DNA of 64,000 nucleotides from Trema orientale (Eukaryota; Streptophyta; Magnoliopsida; Rosales; Cannabaceae), in contig JXTC01000029.1 of NCBI GenBank assembly GCA_002914845.1, positions 932,591 through 996,590 of the forward strand, written 5' to 3'. This document shows, one piece after another, positions 24,328 to 36,562 of this stretch. The number at the start of each line of letters is the position of its first letter. The stretch's first letter is position 1. The notes under the pieces were generated by a model, which was not told the origin of the DNA, searched no databases, and was given only the letters and a program-made list of their open reading frames with translations. A program made the position numbers and the translations under genes.

Positions 24328-25279
24328 AAAATTAGTCATTTTGTCCCCTTACTTTTGATTTTGTATTCAAGTGTCCCTACAATGGCAAAATTGTTCTTTT
24401 TTTATCCCTCACTTTTGACTTAATATTCAAGTGCCCCTACAATGGCAAAGTTGTTCTTCTTTTATCCCTCATTTTTGACTTAATATTCAAGTGCCCCCTA
24501 CAATGGCAAAGTTTTTCTTCTTTTGCCCATTCACTTTTGACTTAGTATTCAAATGCCTCCTAAAATGGTTTTATCCCCTCAACTCTAACACCGTTAGAAA
24601 ATTATTAATGGACAATAGCTTAAAAATCATTTTACTTTTTAAATTGCTAATAAATATCTTTTACTATTTTTTTATATTAGACATTTCCAACGAACTAGTT
24701 TTTATGATTAAATAAATAAAATAAACAAAAAAAGATAAAAGAAAAATAATTTTTTTAATGAAAAAATGCAGTTTTTTTTAATCTAACTTTTAAAAATATT
24801 TTGACACTAATGAATTAATGTCTATTTTTGGTTTTACATATACATATATAACTATTAAAAAAATTATTTTTCTTTTACCTCTTTTCGTTTATTTTATTTA
24901 TTTAATCATAAAAATTAGCTCCTTGGAATTATCTAATATAAAAAAAATGGTAAAAGATATTTATTAGCTATTTAAAAAGTAAAATAATTATTTGGCTATT
25001 ATCCATTAATTAACAATTTTCTAATGGTGTTAGAGTTGAAGAGGTAAAAGAATAATAATTTTACTATTTTAATGAGCATTTGAATACTAAGTCAAAAGTG
25101 AAGGGACAAAAGAAAAATAATTTTGTCATTATAGAGGGCACTTGAATATTAAGTTAAAAATGAGGAGGCAAAAGAAGAACAAATTTACCATATAAATAAC
25201 ACTTGAATATAAAGTCAGAAGTGAAAAAGTAAATTCAGACTGATGGCAAATAATAAGACAAGACAAAATGACTAATTTT
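24328..25279. repeat. 0.95-kb foldback element with internal direct repeats
   Basis: The ends are AAAATTAGTCATTTTGTC and GACAAAATGACTAATTTT, exact complements. Each arm carries about four units of roughly 64 bases. Left-arm units read CTTTTGACTTAATATTCAAG then GGCAAAGTTGTTCTTCTTTT, and right-arm units are their complements. The centre of symmetry is near 24800. No target duplication was found. A transcript would form a very long hairpin and is a likely small-RNA source. Confidence 0.75.
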
Positions 25280-26905
25280 GTTTGAGCCCCTTATAGTCTC
25301 GCCTAAGTTGAGGGTCATTATTCCCGCATTAGAACAAAAGTTATAGATCACAAAAGTCAAGATCAAAAGGCAACAACCTTGGAAATATGACTTGGTTGCT
25401 TTCAATGATTGAATACACAGATCGACCCATTAATTGATGGATTTATCATACTCTTTTTTTTTTTTCCCCCCCCTTCTAAGATTTAATTATGCATTGTTTT
25501 CAACAAGTAGCTCTCCACGCCTTGCTTTGGGGAAAATCTGTCTAAAGTTACGCATGTGCTTTGAATTGAATCCCTTGAAATTAAACGACATACCACTTTT
25601 GTTTTATTTTTAAAAAAAAATATATAAAAAAATTCAACTGTGTATATAAACGGTGCACACTGTTATATATTAAAATATTTTATGTGACAATTCATGATCA
25701 GAGCTGGTTCGATTGGTGTAATCGGTCGGACTGACTTTAGCTTTTGGATTAATTAGGCCACCAACTAGTGATACGAATCATGCATTCTATGAATTGTAGA
25801 TACGTTTTGACTGTTCGTATAGATAATTAGCAATTTTGGCCTAATTAAAGCTTGACCAATTAATGCATTCGAACCCCAATATTTATGGCTAACTTTGGTT
25901 CGAAATTAATTTCTCTTTTGTTAACTTATCTATTTATTAAATTATATTACATATATCAATTCATACACGCAGGGAAGAGAATAAAGTGAACGCTCACAAA
26001 TCACATCACAGAAAGGGGAACCCTATTCTGATTTGAATTTAATTAAACAAGATACGAAAAACGCTCTATATACATTTGAATGTGTATATGTGCTTATTCT
26101 ACACGTATATATTATGTTTCTGTAATTGATTAAAAATTCTTAAAAAATATAAGAAAAGGAGGTGAAAGCTGTATAAAGGAAATTTGTATAAATAAGTATT
26201 ATTATAGCTTTGTAATTACGAAATGTGGGCCGGAGCCGAGTACTGTATAATTACACAACAACATGTTACTAAATATCTACAAAGAAATTCCTCAAAAAAG
26301 AATATACCTACAAAGAAATAGAATCATAGGAAGAAAAATGGCGAAGTATTTTTCTACAATTAATTTGCTAAAAATTAATCATACCGGATTTATAACTTAG
26401 TCACAATTAATAACATTGTTTAGTGTTGATCCACATTAATCACTTTCAAAAGTGTAGCAGTAGATGGTCAATATGCGGGAGGAGGTGGTCGATGTGAAAG
26501 AGATAACAGAGAACAAAAAGTCTGGATTTTAGAAATCCTCGGAAAGTGATTGCTGTGACCTTTTGCTTAGACTCTGCAGTCCGGAGACTTTGAACAAAAT
26601 AAAGAGGTTTTGAAACCTTGAAAGTGAGGATAGTGGGCTGGTCTTTCACCACTGTACTACACTATTTTTTTTTTTTTTTCATTTTTTATAAAGTAATGTT
26701 TCGAGTAATAGATAAAAATGTAAATCGGTTATTTATTGTATAACAGTGCTTATAGAGTATCTCCGGCAGAAATTATATTAGTCATATCAATATCAATGCT
26801 AGATTTTAGCATTTTATTAAAACATTATGCCTGTAATTGTATGTCAAATATAACATATTTTTTTAGCACATTTTATTTCTTGTGTTATATTAACACAAGA
26901 AATAA
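25280..26905. other. Intergenic sequence without a supported gene
   Basis: The region is AT-rich. A 68-codon minus-strand frame at 26446-26652 lies in slightly less AT-rich sequence, but it has no recognisable domain and no splice context. A diverged PIF-like terminus (GAGTATCTCCGGCAG) is visible near 26755. Confidence 0.4.
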
Positions 26906-27668
26906 GAGCATCTCCAATGGACATATTAAATATCATGCTAATGCTAAATTTTAGTATTTAGGTAAAAAATGGCTTTCCAATAATGTGCTATATTTTGCAT
27001 AATTTTTAGCATGTGCTATTTGTTGTGCCAAATATAGTACGAAGTGTAGCGCATATTGTTATTTATAATATGGCGACTATTTTATATATAAAATATGGGC
27101 GCGTCTACAGTAGGAGCGCCCCTACGTAGGATCCTGTCTATTCACCGTTGGATGGAAATCTGTATATAAATAGATTCTCTACAGATTCCCGTTATTCCCC
27201 ACAGATTCCCATCCAACAATAATTAAGGCATGACCCTACGTAGGGACGCCCCTACCGTAGTCATCCCCATAAAATATTCATGTGTTTCACAACATCATCA
27301 AAATTCAATCATTAAATTTTATTTACAAGTTTATCCTTACTAAATTACAATCAATTATAATTAATAAAAGAATATTTTTTTATTTATAATTTTTTTTGCA
27401 CCGACTAATTTATTCATTTATATAGAATATACTTTTAAATTGATAGATAAAGTTAATTTTTATGATTAGTAACTAATGATAAAATAATAAGAGTATATAA
27501 TAAAAAAAATATAGTTATACATGAAGATAATGTTTAAAATACAAAATAGTATTTTTTTTAGTATATATGTATTGGAACAAAATTCAAAGGGCGTATGCTA
27601 AATTTGACATGTCATGCTAAATTTAGCATTGACACACCATTTTTTAGCAGAATACATTGAAGATGGTC
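26906..27668. mobile_element. PIF/Harbinger-like non-autonomous element
   Basis: Left terminus GAGCATCTCCAATGG, right terminus CATTGAAGATGGTC, imperfect complements. Both are flanked by TAA (26903-26905 and 27669-27671), the three-base target preferred by PIF/Harbinger elements. Inner arms repeat ATGCTAAATTTTAG-type words in both orientations. There is no transposase. A 172-bp Mutator-type MITE (27097-27268) is nested inside, so this element is the older of the two. Confidence 0.7.
27097..27268 (-). mobile_element. Palindromic Mutator-type MITE, copy 1
   Basis: The sequence runs from GGGCGCGTCTACAGTAGG to CCTACCGTAGTCATCCCC and is largely self-complementary. It is flanked by a perfect 9-bp duplication, ATAAAATAT (27088-27096 and 27269-27277). 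It is inverted relative to copies 2 and 3. Confidence 0.9.
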
Positions 27669-27671
27669 TAA

Positions 27672-29278
27672 TATATGCTAAATCATAGCATATGCCAAAA
27701 TCTACAATATTAAAACTATTAACACGTGTTTAAGTTTGTAATTTTGTAACTTAGTATATGCTAGATTTTACAATATTATCATTATAGTATTTATTGAATT
27801 TTATTATATGGTCATTATTTACAACGCAGCTACTTTAACTTTAGCACATATGAATAGAATATTGCCATTGTATTAAATTTAAAATATGTATAAATTTTAC
27901 AATGTTGCTCATTTAATACATGTATAGTCTTTACATGTCTTTTTTATTTTTCATTAAGTTTTATTCACAATATTACTCTCACTAAATTCTATAAATTAGA
28001 GTTCATAATTTCTTCATCAGATGGGATTTTATGCATCAAAATCTCTTTCTAAGACCACACTCAACATGCTACTCAAATTTTTAGTGATTATATTGACTAG
28101 TTTGCTACACAAATTTTTTAGCGATTATATTGACTAGTTTGCTCATATGAATAGAATGTGAGTGTTTATTAAAAAAAAAAAAAAAAGAAGAACATGAGTG
28201 ATTGTATTAGTAGGTAAGGAAGTTGAGCTTTTATCAGTAATTGGATGATATAATAATAAGAATTAATAGTAGAAAAATTGTAAATAAAAATAATATTCAA
28301 ATACAAAATAGTATATTTTTTTAGCACACATTAATTGGAGCAAAACTTAAAAAACGTATTCTAATTTTAGTAAATTATTTCAAATATAACATTGGAATCA
28401 TTTTTCAGCACTTTGCATCGAAGATGGCATAGTGTTGCTTAATAATGACAACTTCATTGTATCCTTTGACCTGTAATTATATACACTATTTGTCGGAGGA
28501 AAACATAAAATATGTAAAATCAATCATATGCTGATGACACCTTTTAGTGTTTTCCTTATATTAGATTAGATAGTTAGACTTAGATAACATCATGTATTTC
28601 TTACAAGATAAAAACAAAAAAAAAAAAAAAAATTCCACTTAATCGAAAAACCCATTCTTAAACCGAATATTATATTGAAAAATGCTATGTTATGCAATGC
28701 CCCCAAAAAAAAAGTTATTTTATAGAAAAAAAAAAAGAAAAACCGACTTACTTCTCTCTATCCTGTCTTTGTTTTCCCTGCAGCTTCTATTACGCGATAA
28801 ATTTAATGAGGCAATTCCAATAGCGTCATTTGGAGTTTTTGTTTATCATATTCAACCATGTGTTCTTTTGAACTACACTTTATTTCTCCTAATATAACAT
28901 AATAGTATATTTTACCTATGTAACATTTAAATTTGGAAAAAATGGTTTAAATTAATGAAAATACTAGTTTCCTTCAATATTTTGAAACAAAAATTATTTC
29001 TAAATAGCTTCTAATTAATATAATCCTATATTACTTTGAATTTTGGGTTGATCAGTTTCAACTTCCTATCAATTTAGAAATTATTTGAAATTAAGTTTGT
29101 TTGTTTGTTTTTTTTTTTTAAAAAAAAAAATCAGAACACTGAATGATGGGAGAATTTTAATTAATTAAACCTTCTTTCCCTTAAAAATTATATGTTACCA
29201 AAGTGAAATTGAAACCTTATGTTAAAATCTCAATAAATAAAGTATAGTTTTTAAAAATACATGGTTAAATTTTTAAAA
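27672..29278. other. AT-rich intergenic sequence
   Basis: No gene supported. A 37-bp near-tandem pair (GATTATATTGACTAGTTTGCT) lies at about 28076-28146. A second PIF-like terminus (CATCGAAGATGGCA) lies near 28417. Homopolymer tracts are frequent. Confidence 0.45.
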
Positions 29279-29445
29279 GGGGATGGCTACGGTAGGGGCG
29301 CCCCTACGTAGGGTCATGCCTTAATTATCGTTGGATGGGAATCTGTGGGGAATAACGGAAATCTGTGGAGAATCTATTTATATACAGATTCCCATCCAAT
29401 GGTGAATAGACAGGGTCCTACGTAGGGGTGCCCCTACTGTAGACC
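29279..29445 (+). mobile_element. Palindromic Mutator-type MITE, copy 2
   Basis: It runs from GGGGATGGCTACGGTAGG to CCCCTACTGTAGACC and is flanked by a perfect 9-bp duplication, TTTTTAAAA (29270-29278 and 29446-29454). It lies about 640 bp upstream of the HSL1-like start codon. Confidence 0.9.
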
Positions 29446-29700
29446 TTTTTAAAATTTTAGAACTACAGGATACATGTTTGCTATCATCTGAAAATTTAAT
29501 CTTTTAATGACTAATTTTGACTAGTGTCTTTTTGCCCTTTTTTTCTTTTTCCAATTGATAATTCTAATTTTTTATTTGATAATTATATATTACCCTTCCA
29601 AAATTCTTATTCCCTTTTCTTAATCTTTGAAAATTCTCCAAGCCATATGCTTCTATAATAATAATAAGAACAGCAGCAGCAACAACAAAAATAATTATAA

Positions 29701-29872
29701 GGGGATGGCTACGGTAGGGGCGTTCCTACGTAGGGTCATGCCTTAATTATCGTTGGATGGGAATCTGTGGGGAATAACGGGAATCTATAGAGAATCTATT
29801 TATATACAGATTCCCATCCAACGGTGAATAGACAGAACCCTACGTAGGGGAGCCCCTACTGTAGACGCGCCC
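29701..29872 (+). mobile_element. Palindromic Mutator-type MITE, copy 3
   Basis: Same orientation and internal order as copy 2 (GATGGGAATCTGTGGGGAAT, then AGATTCCCATCCAACGGTG). The target duplication is imperfect (about 7 of 9 if the element begins two bases earlier). Its right end is 209 bp upstream of the HSL1-like ATG. Confidence 0.85.
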
Positions 29873-29947
29873 AATAACTAATAATAATATTCTTACCAAA
29901 AAAATAAAAAAAAACAATAACAATAATGCAAACTTTTCGTAATCAAA

Positions 29948-29958
29948 GTGGGCCCCAC
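29948..29958. promoter_or_regulatory. Palindromic TCP-type site in the HSL1-like promoter
   Basis: GTGGGCCCCAC, a perfect 11-bp palindrome containing the GTGGGCCC/GGGCCCAC core recognised by plant TCP factors. It lies 123 bp upstream of the start codon in otherwise AT-rich sequence. Function is inferred. Confidence 0.45.
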
Positions 29959-30080
29959 TTTCCCTCTTCAAATGTCCCAAATTCCAACTCAGATTCTCCA
30001 GTCTCCACACTCTCAACTCATTTTCCCTCCTTTCTTTCCTCCATCATCGTCATCATCACTGGATCACAGAGCTCAAAATC

Positions 30081-33000
30081 ATGCCAACGCGGGTCTCACT
30101 CCTCCTCTTCTTCTTCCTCCTCTTTCTCTCTCCTCTATTTCCCCTCACTCTCTCTCTAAACCAAGAGGGACTCTACCTCCTCCGAGTCAAGCGCGGCCTC
30201 TCCGATCCGACTCAGTCCCTCTCCTCCTGGAGCGACCGCGACGACGACCCCTGCCGCTGGTTCGGCGTCTCCTGCGACCCCTCCACTCGCCGAGTCAACT
30301 CGCTCGACCTGCCGAGTTCCCAGCTCGCCGGCCCATTCCCCACCTTCCTCTGCCGCCTCCAGTCCCTCTCCTCCCTCTCCCTCCCCAACAACTCCATCAA
30401 CTCCTCCCTCCCCGAAGACATCTCCGCTTGCCAGGGCCTCCGCACCCTCAACCTCTCCCAGAACCTCCTGGTGGGCCCCATCCCGGGGGGCCTCTCCCGA
30501 CTCCCCGACCTCCGGCGGCTCGACCTCTCCGGGAACAACTTCTCCGGCGACATCCCGGCCAGCTTCGGCGGGTTCCAGACGCTCGAGTCGCTCGTTCTGT
30601 ATGATAATCTTCTCAATGGAGAGATACCCAGTTTTCTGGGCAACGTTTCTAGTCTCAGAGAGCTCTTTCTTGCTTATAACCCGTTCTCGCCGAGTCGGGT
30701 ACCGAGTGAACTCGGCAACCTGACGAGTCTTGAGAACTTGTGGCTCACTGGGAGTAACTTAGTGGGTCAGATTCCGGAGAGTCTGGGCCGCCTGACTCGG
30801 CTCAAGAACCTCGACTTGTCCATGAACAGACTCAGTGGGGTTATCCCGAGTTCGATCACGGAGTTGAAAAGCATTGAACAAATTGAGCTCTACAACAACT
30901 CGCTCTCCGGCGAGTTACCTCTGGGAATGTCGAATTTGAGCACTCTGCGACGATTCGACGCGTCGATGAACCAGTTGACTGGGACGATCCCGGACGACTT
31001 GTGTGAGTTACACCTCGAGTCGCTGAACCTGTTTGAGAATCGGTTCGAAGGGACATTGCCAGAGAGTATAGCTCGGTCACCGAACTTGTACGAGCTCATG
31101 TTGTTCAACAACAAACTCAGTGGCCAGTTGCCGAGTCAACTCGGGAAGAACTCGCCGTTGCAGAGGCTCGACGTCTCGTACAATGGGTTCAGCGGAGAAA
31201 TCCCGGAAAGCTTGTGCGAGAAAGGAGCACTGGAAGACCTTATTTTGATATACAATTCATTTTCCGGGAAAATTCCTGCGAGTCTCGGAAAATGCAGGAG
31301 CTTAAGCCGGGTTCGACTGAAGCACAACAAGCTTTCAGGTACGGTTCCTGATCAGTTCTGGGCTCTACCCCGTGTCTACTTGCTTGACCTTATTGATAAT
31401 TCGCTTTCTGGTCCCATATCTAGCAAGATTTCTGGTGCATATAACATCTCAACTCTGTTGATATCTAAGAACCAGTTTTCTGGGCCCATACCTGATGAGT
31501 TTGGGTCACTGGGCAATCTTGTTGAGTTCTCCGGTAGCGATAATGAGCTTTCGGGTCCGATTCCGGGGAGTTTGGTTAAGTTGAGCCAATTGGGAAGGCT
31601 TGATCTTAGTGACAACCAACTTTCCGGGGAGATTCCAGTAGGAATTACAGCTTGGAAGAAGCTCAATGAGCTTAATTTGGCTAACAATAGGCTATCTGGT
31701 GAAATCCCAAGTGAAATTGGGAGTGTTTCTGGGCTTAACTATCTTGATCTTTCTGGGAATTTCTTTTCCGGGAAAATTCCCATTGAGTTGCAGAATTTGA
31801 AGCTCAATTTGCTAAACTTGTCGAAAAATCGGCTTTCTGGTGCACTTCCTCCTCTTTATGCAAATGAGAATTACAAGAACAGTTTTGTGGGAAATCCTGG
31901 CTTGTGCGGTGACATCCCTGATCTTTGTCCTCGGGTAGATGGAAGTAAGACGCTGAAATACCTCTGGCTTCTCCGATCGATTTTCATTCTTGCTGCCATT
32001 GTTTTTCTTGTTGGAATTGTTGGGTTCTATTGTAAGTACCAAAGCTTCAAGAAGAATAAGAAACCAATCACTATATTGAAGTGGAGGTCGTTCCATAAAC
32101 TTGCTTTCAGTGAACTTGATGTAGTTGAATGCCTAAACGAGGACAACGTGATCGGTAGTGGGGCCTCTGGGAAAGTATACAAAGTGGTGCTTGGCAACGG
32201 TGAGGAAGTGGCTGTGAAGAAACTATGGGGAGGAACAATGAAAGACGACAGTTCGGTCAAACCAGAGAAAGATGAATTTGAAGCCGAAGTTGAAACACTA
32301 GGAAAGATCAGGCACAAAAACATTGTCCGGCTATGGTGTTGCTGCCACTCTGGGGATTGCAAACTCCTGGTTTATGAATACATGCCTAATGGAAGCTTGG
32401 GGGATTTACTACATGGTAGCAAAGGAGACCTGTTGGATTGGACAACAAGGTACAAGATAGCTCTCGATGCAGCCGAGGGGCTGTCTTACTTGCATCATGA
32501 CTGTGTACCTCCAATTGTTCATAGGGATGTTAAATCTAACAATATATTGTTAGATGGTGAGTTTGGAGCCAAAGTTGCTGACTTTGGGGTAGCTAAAGTC
32601 GTAGCGGGAGTCAGCAAAGATGTTCAGTCCATGTCTGTTATAGCAGGGTCTTGTGGTTATATCGCACCAGGTTTGTTTTCACTCAATTTAGAGCTCATCT
32701 TTTGACACCAGTTCTTGGTAAGTTTTTAAATATCAAAATGCTTAATGTCAACTCAGTTTGTTTGTCTTACTTTGTTTTACACAGAATATGGCTATACTCT
32801 TCGAGTGAATGAAAAGAGTGACATCTACAGCTTCGGAGTGGTGATTCTTGAGCTAGTGACTGGTAGACTCCCAGTTGATCCAGAGTTTGGAGAGAAAGAT
32901 TTGGTTAAATGGGTCTGCGCCACTTTGGACCAAAAAGGATTAGACCAGGTAATCGACCCCAAACTTGATGTCATTGTTCACAAGGAAGAGATTAGCAGAG

Positions 33001-33182
33001 TGCTCAACATAGCCCTTCTCTGCACCAACGCACTTCCCATTAATCGACCTTCAATGCGAAGAGTGGTGAAGATGCTGCAAGAAGCAAGTTCAGATAACAA
33101 ATCCAAGTCCGGTAGGAAAGATGGAAAGCTCTCCCCTTACTACTACTATGAAGACGCCTCTGATCAAGGTAGCACAGTTTGA
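30081..33182 (+). CDS. HSL1: HAESA-like receptor kinase (HSL1 type), two exons
   Basis: Exon 1 is 30081-32670 and exon 2 is 32785-33182. The 114-bp GT-AG intron splits a Glu codon, giving 995 aa, the usual length for the family. The order is: signal peptide (about 1-27), an N-terminal LRR cap with CRWFGVSC, about 20 leucine-rich repeats, a C-terminal cap (NPGLCG), one membrane segment (about 628-650), then a kinase. The kinase keeps the glycine loop GSGASG, the ATP lysine K713, catalytic D816 in IVHRDVKSNN and DFG D834, so it is an active RD kinase by sequence. The R-x-R pair at 410/412 in SLSRVRLKHNKLSG corresponds to HAESA residues that bind the peptide C-terminus. The family senses IDA/CLE-type peptides with SERK co-receptors at the plasma membrane, controlling abscission or stomatal-lineage divisions; the ligand here is inferred. 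The first ~500 coding bases are much more GC-rich than the rest. HSL1 rather than HAESA is a judgement. Confidence 0.93.
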
Positions 33183-34749
33183 TTGTTGAATTACTTTTAC
33201 ATGAAAGGAAATGAGAGGGCCCAATTCAGAAGTTTAGTCCAACCATTTCATGTTAGATTAGGACATTATTATGTGCAAGTGGATGTAGCATTCTAGATGA
33301 TGATTCATCTTTCTGTTAGAATATTACAATTGTAACAATGCAAATGAACAAAGTGTCCAAAATGAGATAGCAATTCTGTGTTAAAACAGCTGTTTTACAC
33401 AAATAGTTTGGTGAAACTTGAAATGATCGGTTGAATATGTGTCCCTATTTGTGAACTTTCTTGGGTTTGTCTTCCTATATCTGCAATTATACAGTGAAAT
33501 CACTGGAGAGGACGATGGGGTTCCAACTGGCATGAGAAGGTGGGGCACTAGGACAGTGACACCGTTATGCTAGTTTTTAATGAAGGTGGGTCATATTGGC
33601 TTCCTATTATTGCACTTCATTGGTAGTGAACTAAAGCATTTATCTCATGTGGAGGCACTATAGAATAGGAGCCATGTTTTTATGTGACATATAATGGACT
33701 TGAGATAAATAATGCAATCGAATGAAATCGGCAACTAGGAAGTGAGTTAACTCTACTGAACAACTTGGAGTGTGTAAGAATTCTGCTGATTGGAACTAAT
33801 TCAGATCTCAACATTAAAAGTTGGTCATGTGGTCATATTCGCCTTTTTAAGCTAATTTTGTATACCATATAGTCATATACCACTCAAATCCTTGTTTTAG
33901 ACAAATTTACGTTCTATTTTCATATTAAGAATGCTGCATCCTTTGTGCATTATTGGCTAAAGTTTACAACTTGTATTCTCCGTATAAACAGTTGAACCCA
34001 AAAAAAAAGGGTAAAAACGAAAAAAAGAGGGCGAAATCATCAATATTGGATGACCCAATAATTTGAAGTTGTCCATTTAATGGGGAGTTGTAAATGAATA
34101 TAAGGATTGGACCATACAGAAACAAAAATATCAGAGCCAGTGGATGATAATTATTCTAGATGTTTTCATTTATCGCCATCAGTATTCAATCTAATAAATT
34201 AAATAGGCCTTAGAACCATCCAATCTACGGGAACTTTAAAAGTCAGGTTTTTTTTTTTGTTTTAATATTAATCTTTATTTGTATACTACCTAGCATTTTT
34301 AACCAGAAATTCGGAAAAAAAAAAATTAAATGCACTCTCTTTTTATATTCTCCAGTTTCATTGTCTGATACGTGGATTTCATTATTAATTTAATATTTTA
34401 ATAATACAACAAATCGTATATCTATGTATCAAACTGTGAGATTGTGAAAGTACAAAAGAGAGTCTAAAAAAAAGTATTACTAGCATTACTCGTTGGAAGA
34501 TAAAAAAGGAGAACAATTTCTATTTGTTGCAAATCTGCATGAAGGTAGACTAAGATAACACAAGTTTGATGCCTGTCCAAGTTCAATCACCGAAAGTCAT
34601 GAGAGAAAGATTTTTAATACCACCCCGAAAAAAAGAGAAAAAATTAATAGACTATTTCTCACATGTGACTTTTATCCTAGAGCCCCTATTTTTAAGCAAT
34701 GTATGCCCGCCACCCCCCNATTAGTCGTTGTATTGTTGGTCTTCTTTAC
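33183..34749. other. 3' flank of the kinase gene and intergenic sequence
   Basis: The 3' untranslated region presumably occupies the first few hundred bases; no single poly(A) signal stands out. The rest is AT-rich without a supported gene. A single N at 34719 follows a C run. Confidence 0.5.
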
Positions 34750-36562
34750 GGGCTTACTTACCAGTTACATGCATGTATTTACTTAGTATTAAGAAATTAA
34801 GGTTTCAATCTTATTCACTTTTATTTTGAAGATAACAAAAATTTGATTTAATACTGATGATTTAACTTGAGTGTGTAGTAAAATAGCTTTAAAAGTTCTA
34901 ACTTAAGTTGATCAAGGAATCAAACTTGAAGATGGATGCATATTGGACTTATTAAAATCAAGCTTGAAGATGGACAATCAAAATACAAGACCATGCTTGA
35001 CAGGGTATATTTCATATTTAGTCTTGTATTTGATTTAGTTCATTGTACATAAATTTTCTTTACATTGGCTCATACTTTCAAAAAAATTTTCAAACCGTCT
35101 TAAGTTTAAAATAGTTATTTTATCATAAAAGTTTGAAAATAGAAAATAATAATTTCTTTAAATGGGCAAAATATTCTTTAAAACATGATTTCTTAAGTTT
35201 AAATAAGTTACAAATATATTTGAAATCATGATTATTTGACATAGGCTAAAAGAAGATTTCTATTTGCAAAATAGTCTAAATAGAATATGTTTTGGTATGA
35301 ATACTTTCTAAATTATTGTTCAATACCTTTGTGAAACTAAAACAAGTTTGCAATAGCCAAAATATTCTTTTCAAATTGATTTTTAATGTTTTTAAAGTGT
35401 CTAAAATAAGTTTAGAAATCATTTTTTGAAAAACGCCAAAAGCTGTCAAAATCTGAAAAATGGCCAAATGCTGAAATAGCCAAAATAAGCAGGATTTTCA
35501 GTCTACTGAAAATGGCAGCGAGAAAAATATTACTGTTAAAATTTGACTGTTGTAAAAACACTACCAATGACTAGTATTTTCGGTCTACAGAATACTCACT
35601 TTTGGTCTACCGAAAATGGTAGAAAGTGTGTCTAACGGTTATAAATAGCTAGTTTTCATACAAGCTTATAAACAGAAGCTATTTTAAAACTTGTAAAAGA
35701 CTTTGCATGAACCTAAATTATTATCCAACTACTTTCAAAGTACAAAAGCCTATTCTTACATTGAATTAACTTTCAAATCATATTGAGCCAATCTTAGAGT
35801 ATTTATTGTGCATTGTTATCAAATCTCTTAAGCCAAAATTGTATTTATTATTTTTGTGAAGAGAGTTATTATTGAGTGTGTTTGCTCTTATATTGAAAAA
35901 TCATTTGAGTTGAGGTGAGGTTGGCACCGAAGTCATAAACAACTGTGCATAGATGAGGTTGTTGCCACTGGAGTCTAAACAACCTCATTTAGGTAAGTTT
36001 ATCACCGGAGTCTAAATAACCTGAGAATAAGTGAGGTTGTCACCGAAGTCTAAACAACCCGTAAGTTAGTGAGATTGGTATCATTGTCTAAACAATTCGT
36101 ATAGGCAAAATTGACACCAGAGTCAAAACAATCGGATGTTAGGCGTGATAGAGCTAGAATCGAGACTATTGTAAACACGTGGGTGAGTTTAAGAAGAATT
36201 TATTCTATTTATAAAAAAGTCGGTCAAGCCCATAATCTTGATTCAAATAGTGAAAGCTCAAAGCAAACTGCCAAGAGCCGGTAACGTAGGCAAATTATTG
36301 TGTTTGTCGAACCTCGTAAAAATCGAGTTTACATTTTCTTTATTCCTACACTTTTTATTTAATTGCAAACTATTTGATTGTGTTTTCGATATTTATTGTG
36401 CTTAATTGATTTGGTGTTATTGTTATATATTTGGTATTATTATTTATTTAGCCTCAAAATTTCAAAATAGTGGTATATGGTTTTACGTAATTAAAAAGTT
36501 TCTTAAAAAATTTTAAAACTTAATTCACCCCCTCTTCTTGGGTAGTTAATCTTGGGCTAACA
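34750..36562 (+). repeat. Copia-like solo LTR (left boundary approximate)
   Basis: The right edge, AATTCACCCCCTCTTCTTGG followed by GTTAATCTTGGGCTAACA, is a terminus seen in many plant LTR elements, whose opposite strand begins TGTTAGCCC. A TATA-like TATAAATA lies at about 35641, and a minisatellite sits downstream of it. No polyprotein, primer site or second LTR is present. The left edge was not found, so 34750 is a guess. Confidence 0.45.
35917..36144 (+). repeat. ~38-bp minisatellite, six units
   Basis: Six successive units of 36-41 bases follow the pattern GAGGTTG-CACCGGAGTCTAAACAACC plus a variable spacer, with growing divergence towards the right. The array lies downstream of the TATA-like box of the LTR-like segment, so it would be in the transcribed part. 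Confidence 0.85.

Noticed and set aside
26446-26652. 68-codon minus-strand frame in less AT-rich sequence
   Set aside because: No domain, no splice context and no neighbouring exon found.
29948-30643. Long frames overlapping the first exon of the kinase in other frames or antisense
   Set aside because: They arise from the high third-position GC of the true frame, which has a clear signal peptide and LRR cap.
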